DNA from: Clostridiales bacterium
GTDB lineage: Bacteria > Bacillota > Clostridia > Oscillospirales > Oscillospiraceae
Reading direction: 5' to 3'
Assembly: GCA_020861055.1 (NCBI GenBank)
Contig: JAJBTD010000118.1
Location: 1-8,353 of the forward strand
DNA: 8,353 bases
Within the stretch, counting starts at the first letter, position 1, and each line of letters begins with the position of its first letter. The notes beneath the pieces are model-generated. The model ran no database searches and was not told the DNA's origin. It saw only the letters and a program-made list of their open reading frames with translations. This document shows, piece after piece, positions 1-6,788 of this stretch. A program made the translations under genes and the position numbers.

Positions 1-3000
1 GCCCTTGGCGACGCCAGCGGCGATGGTGCCCACGCCCGCCTCAGAGCCCAGCTTCACGTTGATGCGGGCCTTGCGGTTGGCGTTTTTCAGGTCAAAGATC
101 AACTGAGCCAGGTCCTCGATGGAGTAGATGTCGTGGTGCGGCGGCGGGGAGATCAGCGACACGCCGGGGGTGGAGAACCGGGTCTTTGCCACCCAGGGAT
201 AGACCTTCTTGCCGGGGAGGTGTCCGCCCTCGCCGGGCTTGGCTCCCTGAGCCATCTTGATCTGAATCTCGTTGGCGCTCATCAGGTACTCGCTGGTGAC
301 GCCGAACCGGGCGGAGGCCACCTGCTTGATCTGGGAATTCCGCTCCGTGCCGTACCGGTAGGAGGGCTCGCCTCCCTCGCCGGTGTTGGACTTGCCGCCC
401 AGCCGGTTCATGGCGATGGCCATGCACTCGTGGGCCTCAGCGGAGAGACAGCCGTAGCTCATGGCGGCGGTCTTGAACCGCTTGACGATGGACTCCACCG
501 GCTCCACCTCGTCGATGGGGATGCCGCCGTTCTCATCGAACCGGAAGGCCATCAGGCCCCGGAGGGTGTGGGGCTTGTTCTCGTCGTCCACGGCGGCAGA
601 GTACTTCTTGAAGGTGGCGTAGTCCGAGTTCCACAGGGACTGCTGGAGCAGGCTGATGGTGACGGGGTTGTACAGGTGATCCTCGGCGTCGTAGCCCGCC
701 CGGGACTTGTGAGCGCCCACAGAGTCCAGAGTGGTGTCGGTGGTCAGGCCCAGCGGGTCGAAGGCGTGGTTGTGCCGCCACTCCACCACGTCGTCGATCT
801 CCTTCAGACCGATGCCGCCCACACGGGAGACGGTGTTGGTGAAGTATTTGTCAATGACCTCCTGGTTGATGCCCACCGCCTCAAAGATTTGGGCGGACTG
901 ATAGGACTGGAGGGTGGAGATGCCCATCTTGGAGGCGATCTTCACAATGCCGTTGAGGATGGCCTGGTTGTAGTCGTCCACGGCGGCAGAGTATTCCTTG
1001 TCCAGCAGATTCTTGTCGATCAGCTCGCCGATGCACTCCTGGGCCAGATAGGGATTGATGGCCGCCGCGCCGTAGCCCAGAAGGGTGGCGAAGTGGTGGA
1101 CCTCCCGCGGCTCGGCGGATTCCAGAATGATGGAGAGAGAGGTGCGCTTCCGGGTGCGGATCTGGTACTGCTCCAGAGCGGAGACGGCCAGCAGGGAGGG
1201 GATAGCCACGTGGTTCTCGTCCACCCCCCGGTCAGAAAGGATGATGATGTTGGCCCCGTTCCGATAGGCCCGGTCCACCGAGACGAACATCCGGTCAATG
1301 GCCCGCTCCAGGGGGGTGTTCTTGTAGTACAGCAGGGAGACGGTCTCCACCTTGAAGCCGGGGACCTTCATGTTCCGGATCTTCATCAGGTCGATGCTGG
1401 TGAGGATGGGGTTGTGGATGCGCAGCATCTTGCAGTTCTCTGCCCGCTCCTCCAGCAGATTGCCCTCACGGCCCAGATAGACGGAGGTGTCGGTGACGAT
1501 CTCCTCCCGGATGGCGTCGATGGGGGGATTGGTGACCTGGGCGAAGAGCTGCTTGAAGTAGTTGAACAGGGACTGATGCTTTTCCGACAGCACCGCCAGA
1601 GGGATATCCACGCCCATGGCGGCGGTGGGCTCAGAGCCGGTCTGAGCCATGAGGAGGATGGAGTTTTTGACCTCCTCATAGGTGTAGCCAAAGGCCTTGT
1701 ACAGCCGGTCCCGATGCTCCTGGTCGTAGCTGGGCACCTTCCGGTTGGGGATCTTCAAATCGGAGAGATGGATCAGATTCATGTCCAGCCACTCGCCGTA
1801 GGGCTGCCGGACGGCATAGCCCTCCTTCAGCTCGTCGTCGGTGATGAGCCGTCCCTGGACGGTGTCCACCAGCAGCATCTTGCCGGGCTGGAGCCGGGAT
1901 TTCTTGACCACCTTCTCCGGCGGGAACTCCAGCACGCCCACCTCGGAGGAGAGCACCAGCTGATCGTCGGAGGTGATGTAGTACCGGGAGGGGCGCAGAC
2001 CGTTCCGGTCCAGCACCGCTCCTACGCAGTCGCCGTCGGAGAACAGGATGGAGGCGGGGCCGTCCCAGGGCTCCATCATGGTGGCGTAGTAGCGGTACAT
2101 ATCCCGCTTGGTGCGGGACATATTCTTGTCGTTCACCCAGGGCTCCGGAATGCACATCATCACCGCCATAGGCAGCTCGATGCCGTTCATCACCAAAAAC
2201 TCCAGGGTGTTGTCCAGCCGGGCGGAGTCGGAGCCAACCGGGTTGATGACGGGATAGATCTTGTCCAGGTCGTCCTCGCTGAGCACGTTGGACTTCATGG
2301 TTTCCTCACGGGCCAGCATCCGGTCCACGTTGCCCCGGATGGTGTTGATTTCGCCGTTGTGGAGGATGAACCGGTTGGGGTGGGCCCGTTCCCAGGAGGG
2401 GTTGGTGTTGGTGGAGAACCGGGAGTGGACCATGGCGATGGCGGACTCATAATCCTCGTCCTGGAGATCGGTGTAGAACTGCCGCAGCTCCGCCACCAGG
2501 AACATGCCCTTATAGACGATGGTGCGGCTGGAGCAGGAGACCACATAGGTATTGTCATTGGACTGCTCGAACACCCGGCGGGCGATGTACAGCTTCCGGT
2601 CGAAGGCCAGCCCCTTCTTCACTCCGTCCGGACGGCGGATGAATGCCTGCTCGATGTAGGGCATACAGGAGACTGCCTTCTGCCCCAGCACCTCCGGATG
2701 GGTGGGTACGGTGCGCCAGCCCAGCAGCTCCATGCCCTCCTTCTCCACGATGATCTCGAACATCTTCTTGGCCTGGCTCCGGGCCAGGGTGTTCTGGGGG
2801 AAGAAGAACATACCGATGCCGTAGTCCCGCTCCCCGCCCACGGTGAAGCCCGCCTGCTGGGCGGCCTTCTGGAAAAATTTGTGCCCGATCTGGAGCATGA
2901 TGCCTACGCCGTCGCCGGTCTTGCCCTCGGCGTCCTTGCCGGCCCGGTGCTCCAGCTTCTCTACGATCTTCAGGGCGTTATCCACGGTTGCGTAGCTCTT

Positions 3001-3108
3001 CCGGCCCTTGATGTCCACCACGCAGCCGATGCCGCAGGCGTCATGCTCAAAGCGGGGGTCGTAGAGGCCCTGGGCGGGCATGGTGCTCTCCGTTCTCACT
3101 TGTTCCAT
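1..3108 (-). CDS. gltB: Glutamate synthase (GOGAT) large subunit, N-terminal 1036 residues; 3' end outside window
   Basis: The alpha chain of glutamate synthase transfers the amide of glutamine to 2-oxoglutarate, giving two glutamates; it is cytosolic and normally works with the GltD subunit. The start is read as ATG at 3108, with AAGGGG ten bases upstream. An in-frame ATG at 3081 with a nearby GGAG is a possible alternative. The motif FEHDACGIG places the catalytic Cys of the class II glutaminase domain at residue 25, after a short propeptide, much as in Bacillus. HSRFSTNT (228-235) and HNGEIN (250-255) confirm the amidotransferase domain (about 25-430). A central domain follows (about 470-780). 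The FMN/synthase domain then begins, with TGEGGEP near 912, KPGEGGHLPG near 955 and SPPPHHDIYS around 991. The iron-sulfur cysteines and the C-terminal GXGXG domain of this roughly 1500-residue family are beyond the left edge. The frame stays open to base 1, so this is edge truncation, not a broken gene. Confidence 0.97.
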   Translation of the reverse strand, partial: MEQVRTESTMPAQGLYDPRFEHDACGIGCVVDIKGRKSYATVDNALKIVEKLEHRAGKDAEGKTGDGVGIMLQIGHKFFQKAAQQAGFTVGGERDYGIGMFFFPQNTLARSQAKKMFEIIVEKEGMELLGWRTVPTHPEVLGQKAVSCMPYIEQAFIRRPDGVKKGLAFDRKLYIARRVFEQSNDNTYVVSCSSRTIVYKGMFLVAELRQFYTDLQDEDYESAIAMVHSRFSTNTNPSWERAHPNRFILHNGEINTIRGNVDRMLAREETMKSNVLSEDDLDKIYPVINPVGSDSARLDNTLEFLVMNGIELPMAVMMCIPEPWVNDKNMSRTKRDMYRYYATMMEPWDGPASILFSDGDCVGAVLDRNGLRPSRYYITSDDQLVLSSEVGVLEFPPEKVVKKSRLQPGKMLLVDTVQGRLITDDELKEGYAVRQPYGEWLDMNLIHLSDLKIPNRKVPSYDQEHRDRLYKAFGYTYEEVKNSILLMAQTGSEPTAAMGVDIPLAVLSEKHQSLFNYFKQLFAQVTNPPIDAIREEIVTDTSVYLGREGNLLEERAENCKMLRIHNPILTSIDLMKIRNMKVPGFKVETVSLLYYKNTPLERAIDRMFVSVDRAYRNGANIIILSDRGVDENHVAIPSLLAVSALEQYQIRTRKRTSLSIILESAEPREVHHFATLLGYGAAAINPYLAQECIGELIDKNLLDKEYSAAVDDYNQAILNGIVKIASKMGISTLQSYQSAQIFEAVGINQEVIDKYFTNTVSRVGGIGLKEIDDVVEWRHNHAFDPLGLTTDTTLDSVGAHKSRAGYDAEDHLYNPVTISLLQQSLWNSDYATFKKYSAAVDDENKPHTLRGLMAFRFDENGGIPIDEVEPVESIVKRFKTAAMSYGCLSAEAHECMAIAMNRLGGKSNTGEGGEPSYRYGTERNSQIKQVASARFGVTSEYLMSANEIQIKMAQGAKPGEGGHLPGKKVYPWVAKTRFSTPGVSLISPPPHHDIYSIEDLAQLIFDLKNANRKARINVKLGSEAGVGTIAAGVAKG

Positions 3109-3135
3109 CTGTCTTGTTCCCCTTTCCCTTTCCAG

Positions 3136-3206
3136 AAAAAAGTGCCTCAGGCAGCCGAAAAAGGGTATAAATCTCCTCTTTGCGGCCTCCCCATTGAGGC
3201 ACTTTT
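3136..3206 (-). terminator. Terminator-like hairpin between dapL and gltB (candidate attenuator)
   Basis: Read on the minus strand, AAAAGTGCCTCA (3206-3195) is perfectly complementary over 12 bases to TGAGGCACTTTT (3149-3138). The right arm runs into a six-T stretch (3141-3136). The loop is long (45 bases) but holds partial internal pairing, for example AGGCCG with CGGC plus CCT. Stem plus U-run is the layout of an intrinsic terminator for dapL. It ends only 27 bases before the gltB start, leaving little room for a downstream gltB promoter, and I see no good promoter in the gap. That makes it more likely to act as an attenuator for read-through into gltB than as a simple operon end. Termination itself is an inference. 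Confidence 0.6.
3185..3200 (-). promoter_or_regulatory. Candidate ANTAR-type hexaloop hairpin overlapping the gltB terminator
   Basis: On the minus strand GCCTC (3200-3196) pairs with GAGGC (3189-3185) over five Watson-Crick pairs. The six-base loop is AATGGG (3195-3190), with A at position 1 and G at position 4. Hairpins with such hexaloops are the known RNA ligands of ANTAR antiterminators. The 5' arm GCCTC is also part of the left arm of the terminator stem, so this hairpin and the terminator cannot form together. The ANTAR gene lies two genes upstream. A clear second hexaloop hairpin was not found nearby. An AAAGAG loop immediately 3' has only one sound closing pair. Confidence 0.45.
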
Positions 3207-3228
3207 CTGACGTTGTTGCAGTTGTATC

Positions 3229-4455
3229 TTATTTGCTCAGCAACTCCTGGATGCGGCGGACCGCCTCACGGGTGTCGTCGGCGTCGCCAAAGGCGGTGAG
3301 CCGGATATATCCCTCTCCGCTGGGGCCAAAGCCGGCGCCGGGGGTGGTGACCACGCAGGCCTCGTGGAGCAGCTTGTCGAAGAACTCCCAGGAGCCGTAC
3401 CCCTCCGGGGTGCGGAACCAGATATAGGGGGCGTTCACTCCACCGTAGACGGTCAGCCCGGCGGCGGTCAGGCCCTCCCGGATGACCTTTGCGTTGTCCA
3501 GGTAGTATTGAATGGTGGCCTTGATCTGTGCCTGGCCCTCCTCGGTAAAGGTGGCCTCGGCGGCCCGCTGGATGACGTAGGGCACGCCGTTGAACTTGGT
3601 CCCCTGGCGGCGGTTCCACAGCCGGTTCAGGCTGACTCCCTCCCGCACCAGCTCCTTGGAGATGACGGTGTAGGCGCACCGGTTGCCGGTGAAGCCCGCC
3701 GTCTTGGAGAAGGAGCGGAACTCGATGGCGCAGGTCTTGGCGCCGGGAATCTCAAAGATGGAGTGGGGGATACCCGGCTCGGAGATGAACGCCTCATAGG
3801 CGGAGTCAAAGAGAATGACCGAGCCGTGCTCGTTGGCGTAATCCACCCAGGTCTGGAGCTGCTCCCGCGTGGCGGCGGCCCCGGTGGGGTTGTTGGGGGA
3901 GCAGAGGTAGATCATGTCCGGGACCCTGTCCCCGGCGGGGAGGTCGGGGAAGAAGCCGTTGTCGGCGATGCAGGGGAGATAGACCAGGTCGGTCCACTTC
4001 TCCCCGTCGTAGTCCCCGGCCCGTCCGGCCATGGCGTTGGTGTCCACATAGACGGGGTAGACCGGGTCGCAGACAGCCACCACGTTGTCCACCGAGAAGA
4101 TGTCCCCGATGTTGCCGCAGTCGCTCTTGGCCCCGTCGGAGACGAAGATCTCATCGTCCTCGATGTCCACCCCCCGGCGCTTGTAATCGTCCCGGATGGC
4201 GTAGCGGAGAAAGTCGTAGGCGGCGTTGGTCTCCTCGCAGTAGCCCCGGAAGGTCTCCTTTTGGCCCATCTCGGCGGTGGCCTGCTCCATGGCCTGGATG
4301 ACGGCGGGGGCCAGGGGCTGTGTCACATCGCCGATGCCCAGACGGATGAGGGGCTTGGGCGGATTCTGCGCGGAGAAGGCACGTACTCTCCGCCCAATTT
4401 CCGGAAACAGATAGCCTCCGGGGAGCTTGGTGAAATTCTGATTGATCTTGACCAT
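3229..4455 (-). CDS. dapL: LL-diaminopimelate aminotransferase
   Basis: This PLP-dependent class I/II aminotransferase converts L-tetrahydrodipicolinate plus glutamate directly to LL-diaminopimelate and 2-oxoglutarate, bypassing the succinylase and acetylase branches toward lysine and peptidoglycan. It is cytosolic. The 408 residues match the family's usual length. The N-terminus (MVKINQNFTKLPGGYLFPEI) is typical of DapL. SDGAKSD (106-112) is the cofactor phosphate-binding region, SPNNPTG (186-192) and DSAY (217-220) contact PLP, and SFSKTAGFTGNR carries the Schiff-base Lys251 and Arg259. The start ATG has AGGAGG ten bases upstream (4466-4471). It begins 36 bases after the ANTAR regulator and is probably cotranscribed with glnA. 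All the expected residues are present. Its placement in a glutamine synthetase operon ties glutamate-consuming DAP synthesis to nitrogen supply, which is an inference. Confidence 0.95.
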   Translation of the reverse strand: MVKINQNFTKLPGGYLFPEIGRRVRAFSAQNPPKPLIRLGIGDVTQPLAPAVIQAMEQATAEMGQKETFRGYCEETNAAYDFLRYAIRDDYKRRGVDIEDDEIFVSDGAKSDCGNIGDIFSVDNVVAVCDPVYPVYVDTNAMAGRAGDYDGEKWTDLVYLPCIADNGFFPDLPAGDRVPDMIYLCSPNNPTGAAATREQLQTWVDYANEHGSVILFDSAYEAFISEPGIPHSIFEIPGAKTCAIEFRSFSKTAGFTGNRCAYTVISKELVREGVSLNRLWNRRQGTKFNGVPYVIQRAAEATFTEEGQAQIKATIQYYLDNAKVIREGLTAAGLTVYGGVNAPYIWFRTPEGYGSWEFFDKLLHEACVVTTPGAGFGPSGEGYIRLTAFGDADDTREAVRRIQELLSK

Positions 4456-4491
4456 AAAAACTCTCCCTCCTGTATTCTTCGGGGCGGCAGG

Positions 4492-5022
4492 TCACAGGTC
4501 GCCCAGCACCAGCCGGGCGGTCTGGACCAGGTTGACCCCGGAGTCCATGCTTTTTTTCTGTAACATACGGTGGGCCTGTTCTTCCGTGAGGCCGTTGCGC
4601 TCCATCAGCAGCTCCTTGGCACGGCGGATCACGTCCTGATCCTCGCTGCTTCTCCGGGGCTTGACCAGTCGGCTGAGGCGGTGGCTCATTTGCAGCACCA
4701 TCCGCACCGAGGCCACCAGATCGCTCCTGGAGATGGGGGCGGGGAGACGGAAAATGTCTTCGCTCACCAGATCCAGCTGGTGCTGAGGGGCGATCATCAG
4801 CATGGAAGCGCCCTCAGGCAAGTCCTCAAACAGGCTCTCCCCGGTGCCGTCCGGCAGACGGAAACCGCAGATCACCAGATCAATATCATATTTTGCGACG
4901 GCCCGTCGGGCCTCCCCTCCGGAGCGGCAGAGCTGACACTCCGCAGCCCCGGCGGACTCGATCATCTCACAGATGCGCCGGGCGCTCTTGTCGCTGTCAA
5001 AGACGACGATTATTCTCTCCAC
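4492..5022 (-). CDS. ANTAR-domain RNA-binding regulator with phosphoacceptor-less receiver-like domain
   Basis: This is a predicted transcription antiterminator that binds nascent RNA hairpins; related NitR-type proteins sit beside glnA in clostridia. The frame stays open to a TTG at 5031, but GTG at 5022 is preferred. GGGAG (5036-5032) lies nine bases before the GTG and directly abuts the TTG, and the GTG start gives the natural N-terminus MERIIVVFDSD (176 residues). Residues 1-100 look like a receiver fold. At the usual phosphoacceptor position the sequence is DLVICGFRLPDG, so Asp is replaced by Gly (residue 53). A helical linker follows (about 97-122). Residues 127-176 form the ANTAR three-helix domain, with VIRRAKELLMERNGLTEEQA and conserved downstream residues. 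It starts 33 bases after the glnA stop, so it probably belongs to the glnA operon. Control by phosphorylation looks unlikely for this protein; ligand or partner-protein sensing is an inference. Confidence 0.9.
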   Translation of the reverse strand: MERIIVVFDSDKSARRICEMIESAGAAECQLCRSGGEARRAVAKYDIDLVICGFRLPDGTGESLFEDLPEGASMLMIAPQHQLDLVSEDIFRLPAPISRSDLVASVRMVLQMSHRLSRLVKPRRSSEDQDVIRRAKELLMERNGLTEEQAHRMLQKKSMDSGVNLVQTARLVLGDL

Positions 5023-5031
5023 ATGAAACAA

Positions 5032-5036
5032 CTCCC
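5032..5036 (-). promoter_or_regulatory. Ribosome binding site that decides the ANTAR gene start
   Basis: GGGAG on the minus strand is nine bases upstream of GTG 5022 but touches TTG 5031. This favours the GTG as start and removes three residues (MFH) from the longer possible reading. Confidence 0.6.
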
Positions 5037-5055
5037 AGTCTCAGCTGACTCGTTT

Positions 5056-6384
5056 TTAATAACGAATCAGGTACTGGTCGCGTTCCCACTGGGAGACCTG
5101 CCGCCGATAGCTGTCCCACTCGGCGGTTTTGCCCTCCAGATAGGCGGCGGAGACGTGAGGCCCCAGCACGTCCAGGATGAACTGGTCTGCCCGCAGCGCG
5201 TCGATGGCCTCCTTCAGATTGGCGGGGAGGCTGGCAATGCCCAGCGCTGCCCGCCGGTGGTCGGAGAGGCGGTAGACGTCCTCCGTATTCTCCGCCGGGG
5301 GGGTCAGTCCCCGCTCGACACCATCCAGACCGGCGGCCAGACAGACTGCAAAGGTCAGATAAGGGTTGCAGGAGGGGTCCGGGCTGCGGAACTCCAGCCG
5401 GGTGTGCTCTCCCCGGACGGCGGGGATACGGATGAGAGCGGAACGGTTGGACTCCGACCAGCACACATAGCAGGGGGCGGAATAGCCCGGCGTCAGCCGC
5501 TTATAGCTGTTGACCAGCGGGTTGGCGATGGCGGTGATGGCGTTGATGTGGGCCATAATCCCCGCAATAAACGAGTACGCCTCCTTGGACAGCCCGTGTA
5601 CCCCCTCCGGGTCGCAGAACAGGTTTTTCCCGTCCCGGTGGAGGGAGAGATTGATGTGCAGACCGGAGCCGGGGGCGTTGCTCAGGGGCTTGGGCATAAA
5701 GGTAGCGTGAAGGCCGTTTCGCTGGGCGATGGTCTTGACCGCCAGCTTGAAGGTGGTCAGATTGTCCGCCGCGTGAAGGGCCTCCTCATAGCGGAAATCC
5801 ACCTCATGCTGGCCGGGGGCCATCTCGTGATGGCTGGCCTCCACGGTGAAGCCCAACTCCTCCAGGCTCAGGCAGATCTCCCGGCGGGTGGCCTCCCCCT
5901 GGTCCAGAGGGCCAAGGTCGAAGTAGCCCGCATGGTCGATGGTCTCGGTGGTGGGGCGGCCCCGGTCGTCCGTCTGGAACAGAAAGAACTCGCACTCCGG
6001 GCCGATGTTTAGGGTGTAGCCCAGTTCCGCCGCCCGGCTCACGGCTCGGCGGAGGACGCCGCGGGGGTCGCCGATGAACGGTCTGCCGTCGGCGCTGTAC
6101 ACATCGCACAGCAGACGGCCCACCCGGCCCCGGCTGGGCCGCCAGGGGTAGATGGCGAAAGTATCCAGGTCGGGACGGAGGAACTGATCGGATTCGTTGA
6201 CCCGGACAAAGCCCTCGATGGAGGAGCCGTCGATCATCACGCCGTTATCCAGGACGTCCTCCAGCTGAGAGGCCATGACCGCCACATTTTTCAGCTCGCC
6301 GAAAATGTCCACGAACTGCATCCGGATGAATTTCACGTCCTCCTCCCGGACGATGCGGAGGATGTCCTCTTTTGTGTAACCCAT
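5056..6384 (-). CDS. glnA: Glutamine synthetase type I (GSI-alpha-like)
   Basis: ATP-dependent amidation of glutamate to glutamine; a cytosolic dodecamer in this family. The 442 residues align by eye along their whole length with Bacillus GlnA. Visible motifs are DGSSIEGFVR (52-61, with Arg61 at the position of the Bacillus feedback-inhibition Arg62), metal ligands in PECEFF (Glu130, Glu132), ASHHEMAPGQHEVDF, GSGLHINLSL, NSYKRLTPGYSAPCY, NRSALIRIP and RLEFRS. There is no Tyr adenylylation insert of the GSI-beta type. One oddity is that the active-site flap normally reads GYEAP. Here it is GYSAP, so the highly conserved catalytic flap Glu (Bacillus 304, Salmonella 327) is Ser302, codon TCC at 5479-5481. 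The start ATG at 6384 has AAGGAG 13 bases upstream (6398-6403), a long spacing, but no better start is seen. It is the first gene of the probable glnA-ANTAR-dapL operon. A gamma-glutamyl ligase with altered substrate remains possible because of Ser302. Confidence 0.93.
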   Translation of the reverse strand: MGYTKEDILRIVREEDVKFIRMQFVDIFGELKNVAVMASQLEDVLDNGVMIDGSSIEGFVRVNESDQFLRPDLDTFAIYPWRPSRGRVGRLLCDVYSADGRPFIGDPRGVLRRAVSRAAELGYTLNIGPECEFFLFQTDDRGRPTTETIDHAGYFDLGPLDQGEATRREICLSLEELGFTVEASHHEMAPGQHEVDFRYEEALHAADNLTTFKLAVKTIAQRNGLHATFMPKPLSNAPGSGLHINLSLHRDGKNLFCDPEGVHGLSKEAYSFIAGIMAHINAITAIANPLVNSYKRLTPGYSAPCYVCWSESNRSALIRIPAVRGEHTRLEFRSPDPSCNPYLTFAVCLAAGLDGVERGLTPPAENTEDVYRLSDHRRAALGIASLPANLKEAIDALRADQFILDVLGPHVSAAYLEGKTAEWDSYRRQVSQWERDQYLIRY

Positions 6385-6447
6385 GATGTGATCGCTGCTC
6401 CTTCCGGCTCTGCCACCCGGCGAAACGGGGGCGAGGGGGCAAATGAC

Positions 6448-6471
6448 GCAGGCCGAGATGGTCCATCCTGC
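6448..6471 (-). repeat. Inverted repeat in the glnA leader, proximal
   Basis: GCAGG (minus strand, 6471-6467) pairs with CCTGC (6452-6448) and can extend outward by a G-U and an A-U pair. The interior contains GATG-GAC-CATC, which can form a small competing hairpin. There is no U-run after it, so it does not look like a terminator. Function unknown. Confidence 0.35.
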
Positions 6472-6497
6472 ATTTTTGGCGGCGGGGGACGAAAGTT

Positions 6498-6520
6498 TCC
6501 GACCGCTCCCGGCGGTCGGA
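6498..6520 (-). promoter_or_regulatory. Strong stem-loop in the glnA 5' leader
   Basis: TCCGACCGC and GCGGTCGGA form a perfect nine-base-pair stem with a five-base loop (CGGGA on the transcript). It lies roughly 35-55 bases downstream of the predicted glnA transcription start. The following bases (AACTTTCG) are not a proper U-run, and the loop is not the A..G hexaloop type. It may stabilise or regulate the leader; I cannot assign a ligand. Confidence 0.5.
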
Positions 6521-6560
6521 GGGCCAGAGGGGAGACGGGCAGAAAATGCCTGCGGATAGT

Positions 6561-6592
6561 ATTATACTAATCAGTTCGGGCCAGGATGTCAA
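6561..6592 (-). promoter_or_regulatory. Candidate glnA promoter with 20-base spacer
   Basis: On the minus strand a perfect TTGACA (6592-6587) and a perfect TATAAT (6566-6561) are separated by 20 bases instead of the usual 17. Each hexamer lies in a dyad: ATGTC-TT-GACAT at 6597-6586 and TAGTAT-A-ATACTA at 6569-6557. A TAGTAT at 17 bases from the -35 is an alternative -10. Perfect hexamers with a long spacer are typical of promoters that need an activator (MerR family is the classic case). That reading is an inference; no canonical GlnR/TnrA box was seen. Confidence 0.5.
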
Positions 6593-6703
6593 GACATTAT
6601 GGCAATTTTTGAATTTTCCTGTGCGGCTTCCGTTCATATTTCATAAAACAAGGGGAGCATGGGAGAGGTTTTGCGGTCAATTTGAATGAAATCAAAAAAA
6701 CAC

Positions 6704-6732
6704 TTGCATATTTCCGCCAGATAGTGTATCCT
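6704..6732 (+). promoter_or_regulatory. Candidate promoter of the GSIII gene
   Basis: TTGCAT (6704-6709), a 17-base spacer and TATCCT (6727-6732), preceded by an A-run at 6694-6700. The expected start would be near 6739, just before the first leader hairpin. Both hexamers deviate from consensus, so the call is moderate. Confidence 0.45.
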
Positions 6733-6747
6733 GTGTCTTGTGAAGCG

Positions 6748-6765
6748 GAGGCTCTCAGGGGCCTC
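6748..6765 (+). promoter_or_regulatory. First leader hairpin of the GSIII gene; its loop can pair with the terminator apex
   Basis: GAGGC (6748-6752) pairs with GCCTC (6761-6765) around the loop TCTCAGGG (6753-6760). The loop plus the next G (6753-6761, TCTCAGGGG) is perfectly complementary over nine bases to CCCCTGAGA (6805-6813), in the upper part of the downstream terminator hairpin. This could be a long-range antiterminator pairing or a loop contact. The complementarity is seen directly; the role is inferred. Confidence 0.45.
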
Positions 6766-6788
6766 ATAACCGAACAGGCACGAGGGCA

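Noticed and set aside
3147..3194. Short frame starting at the ATG inside the gltB leader hexaloop
   Set aside because: About 15 codons, no ribosome binding site and no recognisable product.
5022..5031. TTG at 5031 as start of the ANTAR gene
   Set aside because: The GGGAG ribosome binding site would touch the TTG; GTG at 5022 has proper spacing and gives the expected N-terminus.
133..6012. Long plus-strand open frames at 133-3210, 3364-4563 and 4570-6012, antisense to gltB, dapL, the ANTAR gene and glnA
   Set aside because: They are in exact codon register with the real genes on the other strand and stay open because high-GC genes rarely use TTA, CTA and TCA codons. Their low-complexity, Gly/Val/Leu/His-rich translations show no domains.
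6363..6473. Small frame starting at ATG 6473 (minus strand) in the glnA leader
   Set aside because: It has no ribosome binding site and runs into glnA in another frame.
6586..6597. GlnR/TnrA operator
   Set aside because: ATGTC-AA-GACAT is a dyad but does not fit the TGTNA-N7-TNACA pattern; the spacing is too short.
6681..6732. Sigma-54 type promoter for GSIII
   Set aside because: TTGCA is present at 6704 but the upstream TGGC-type element at the right distance is missing.
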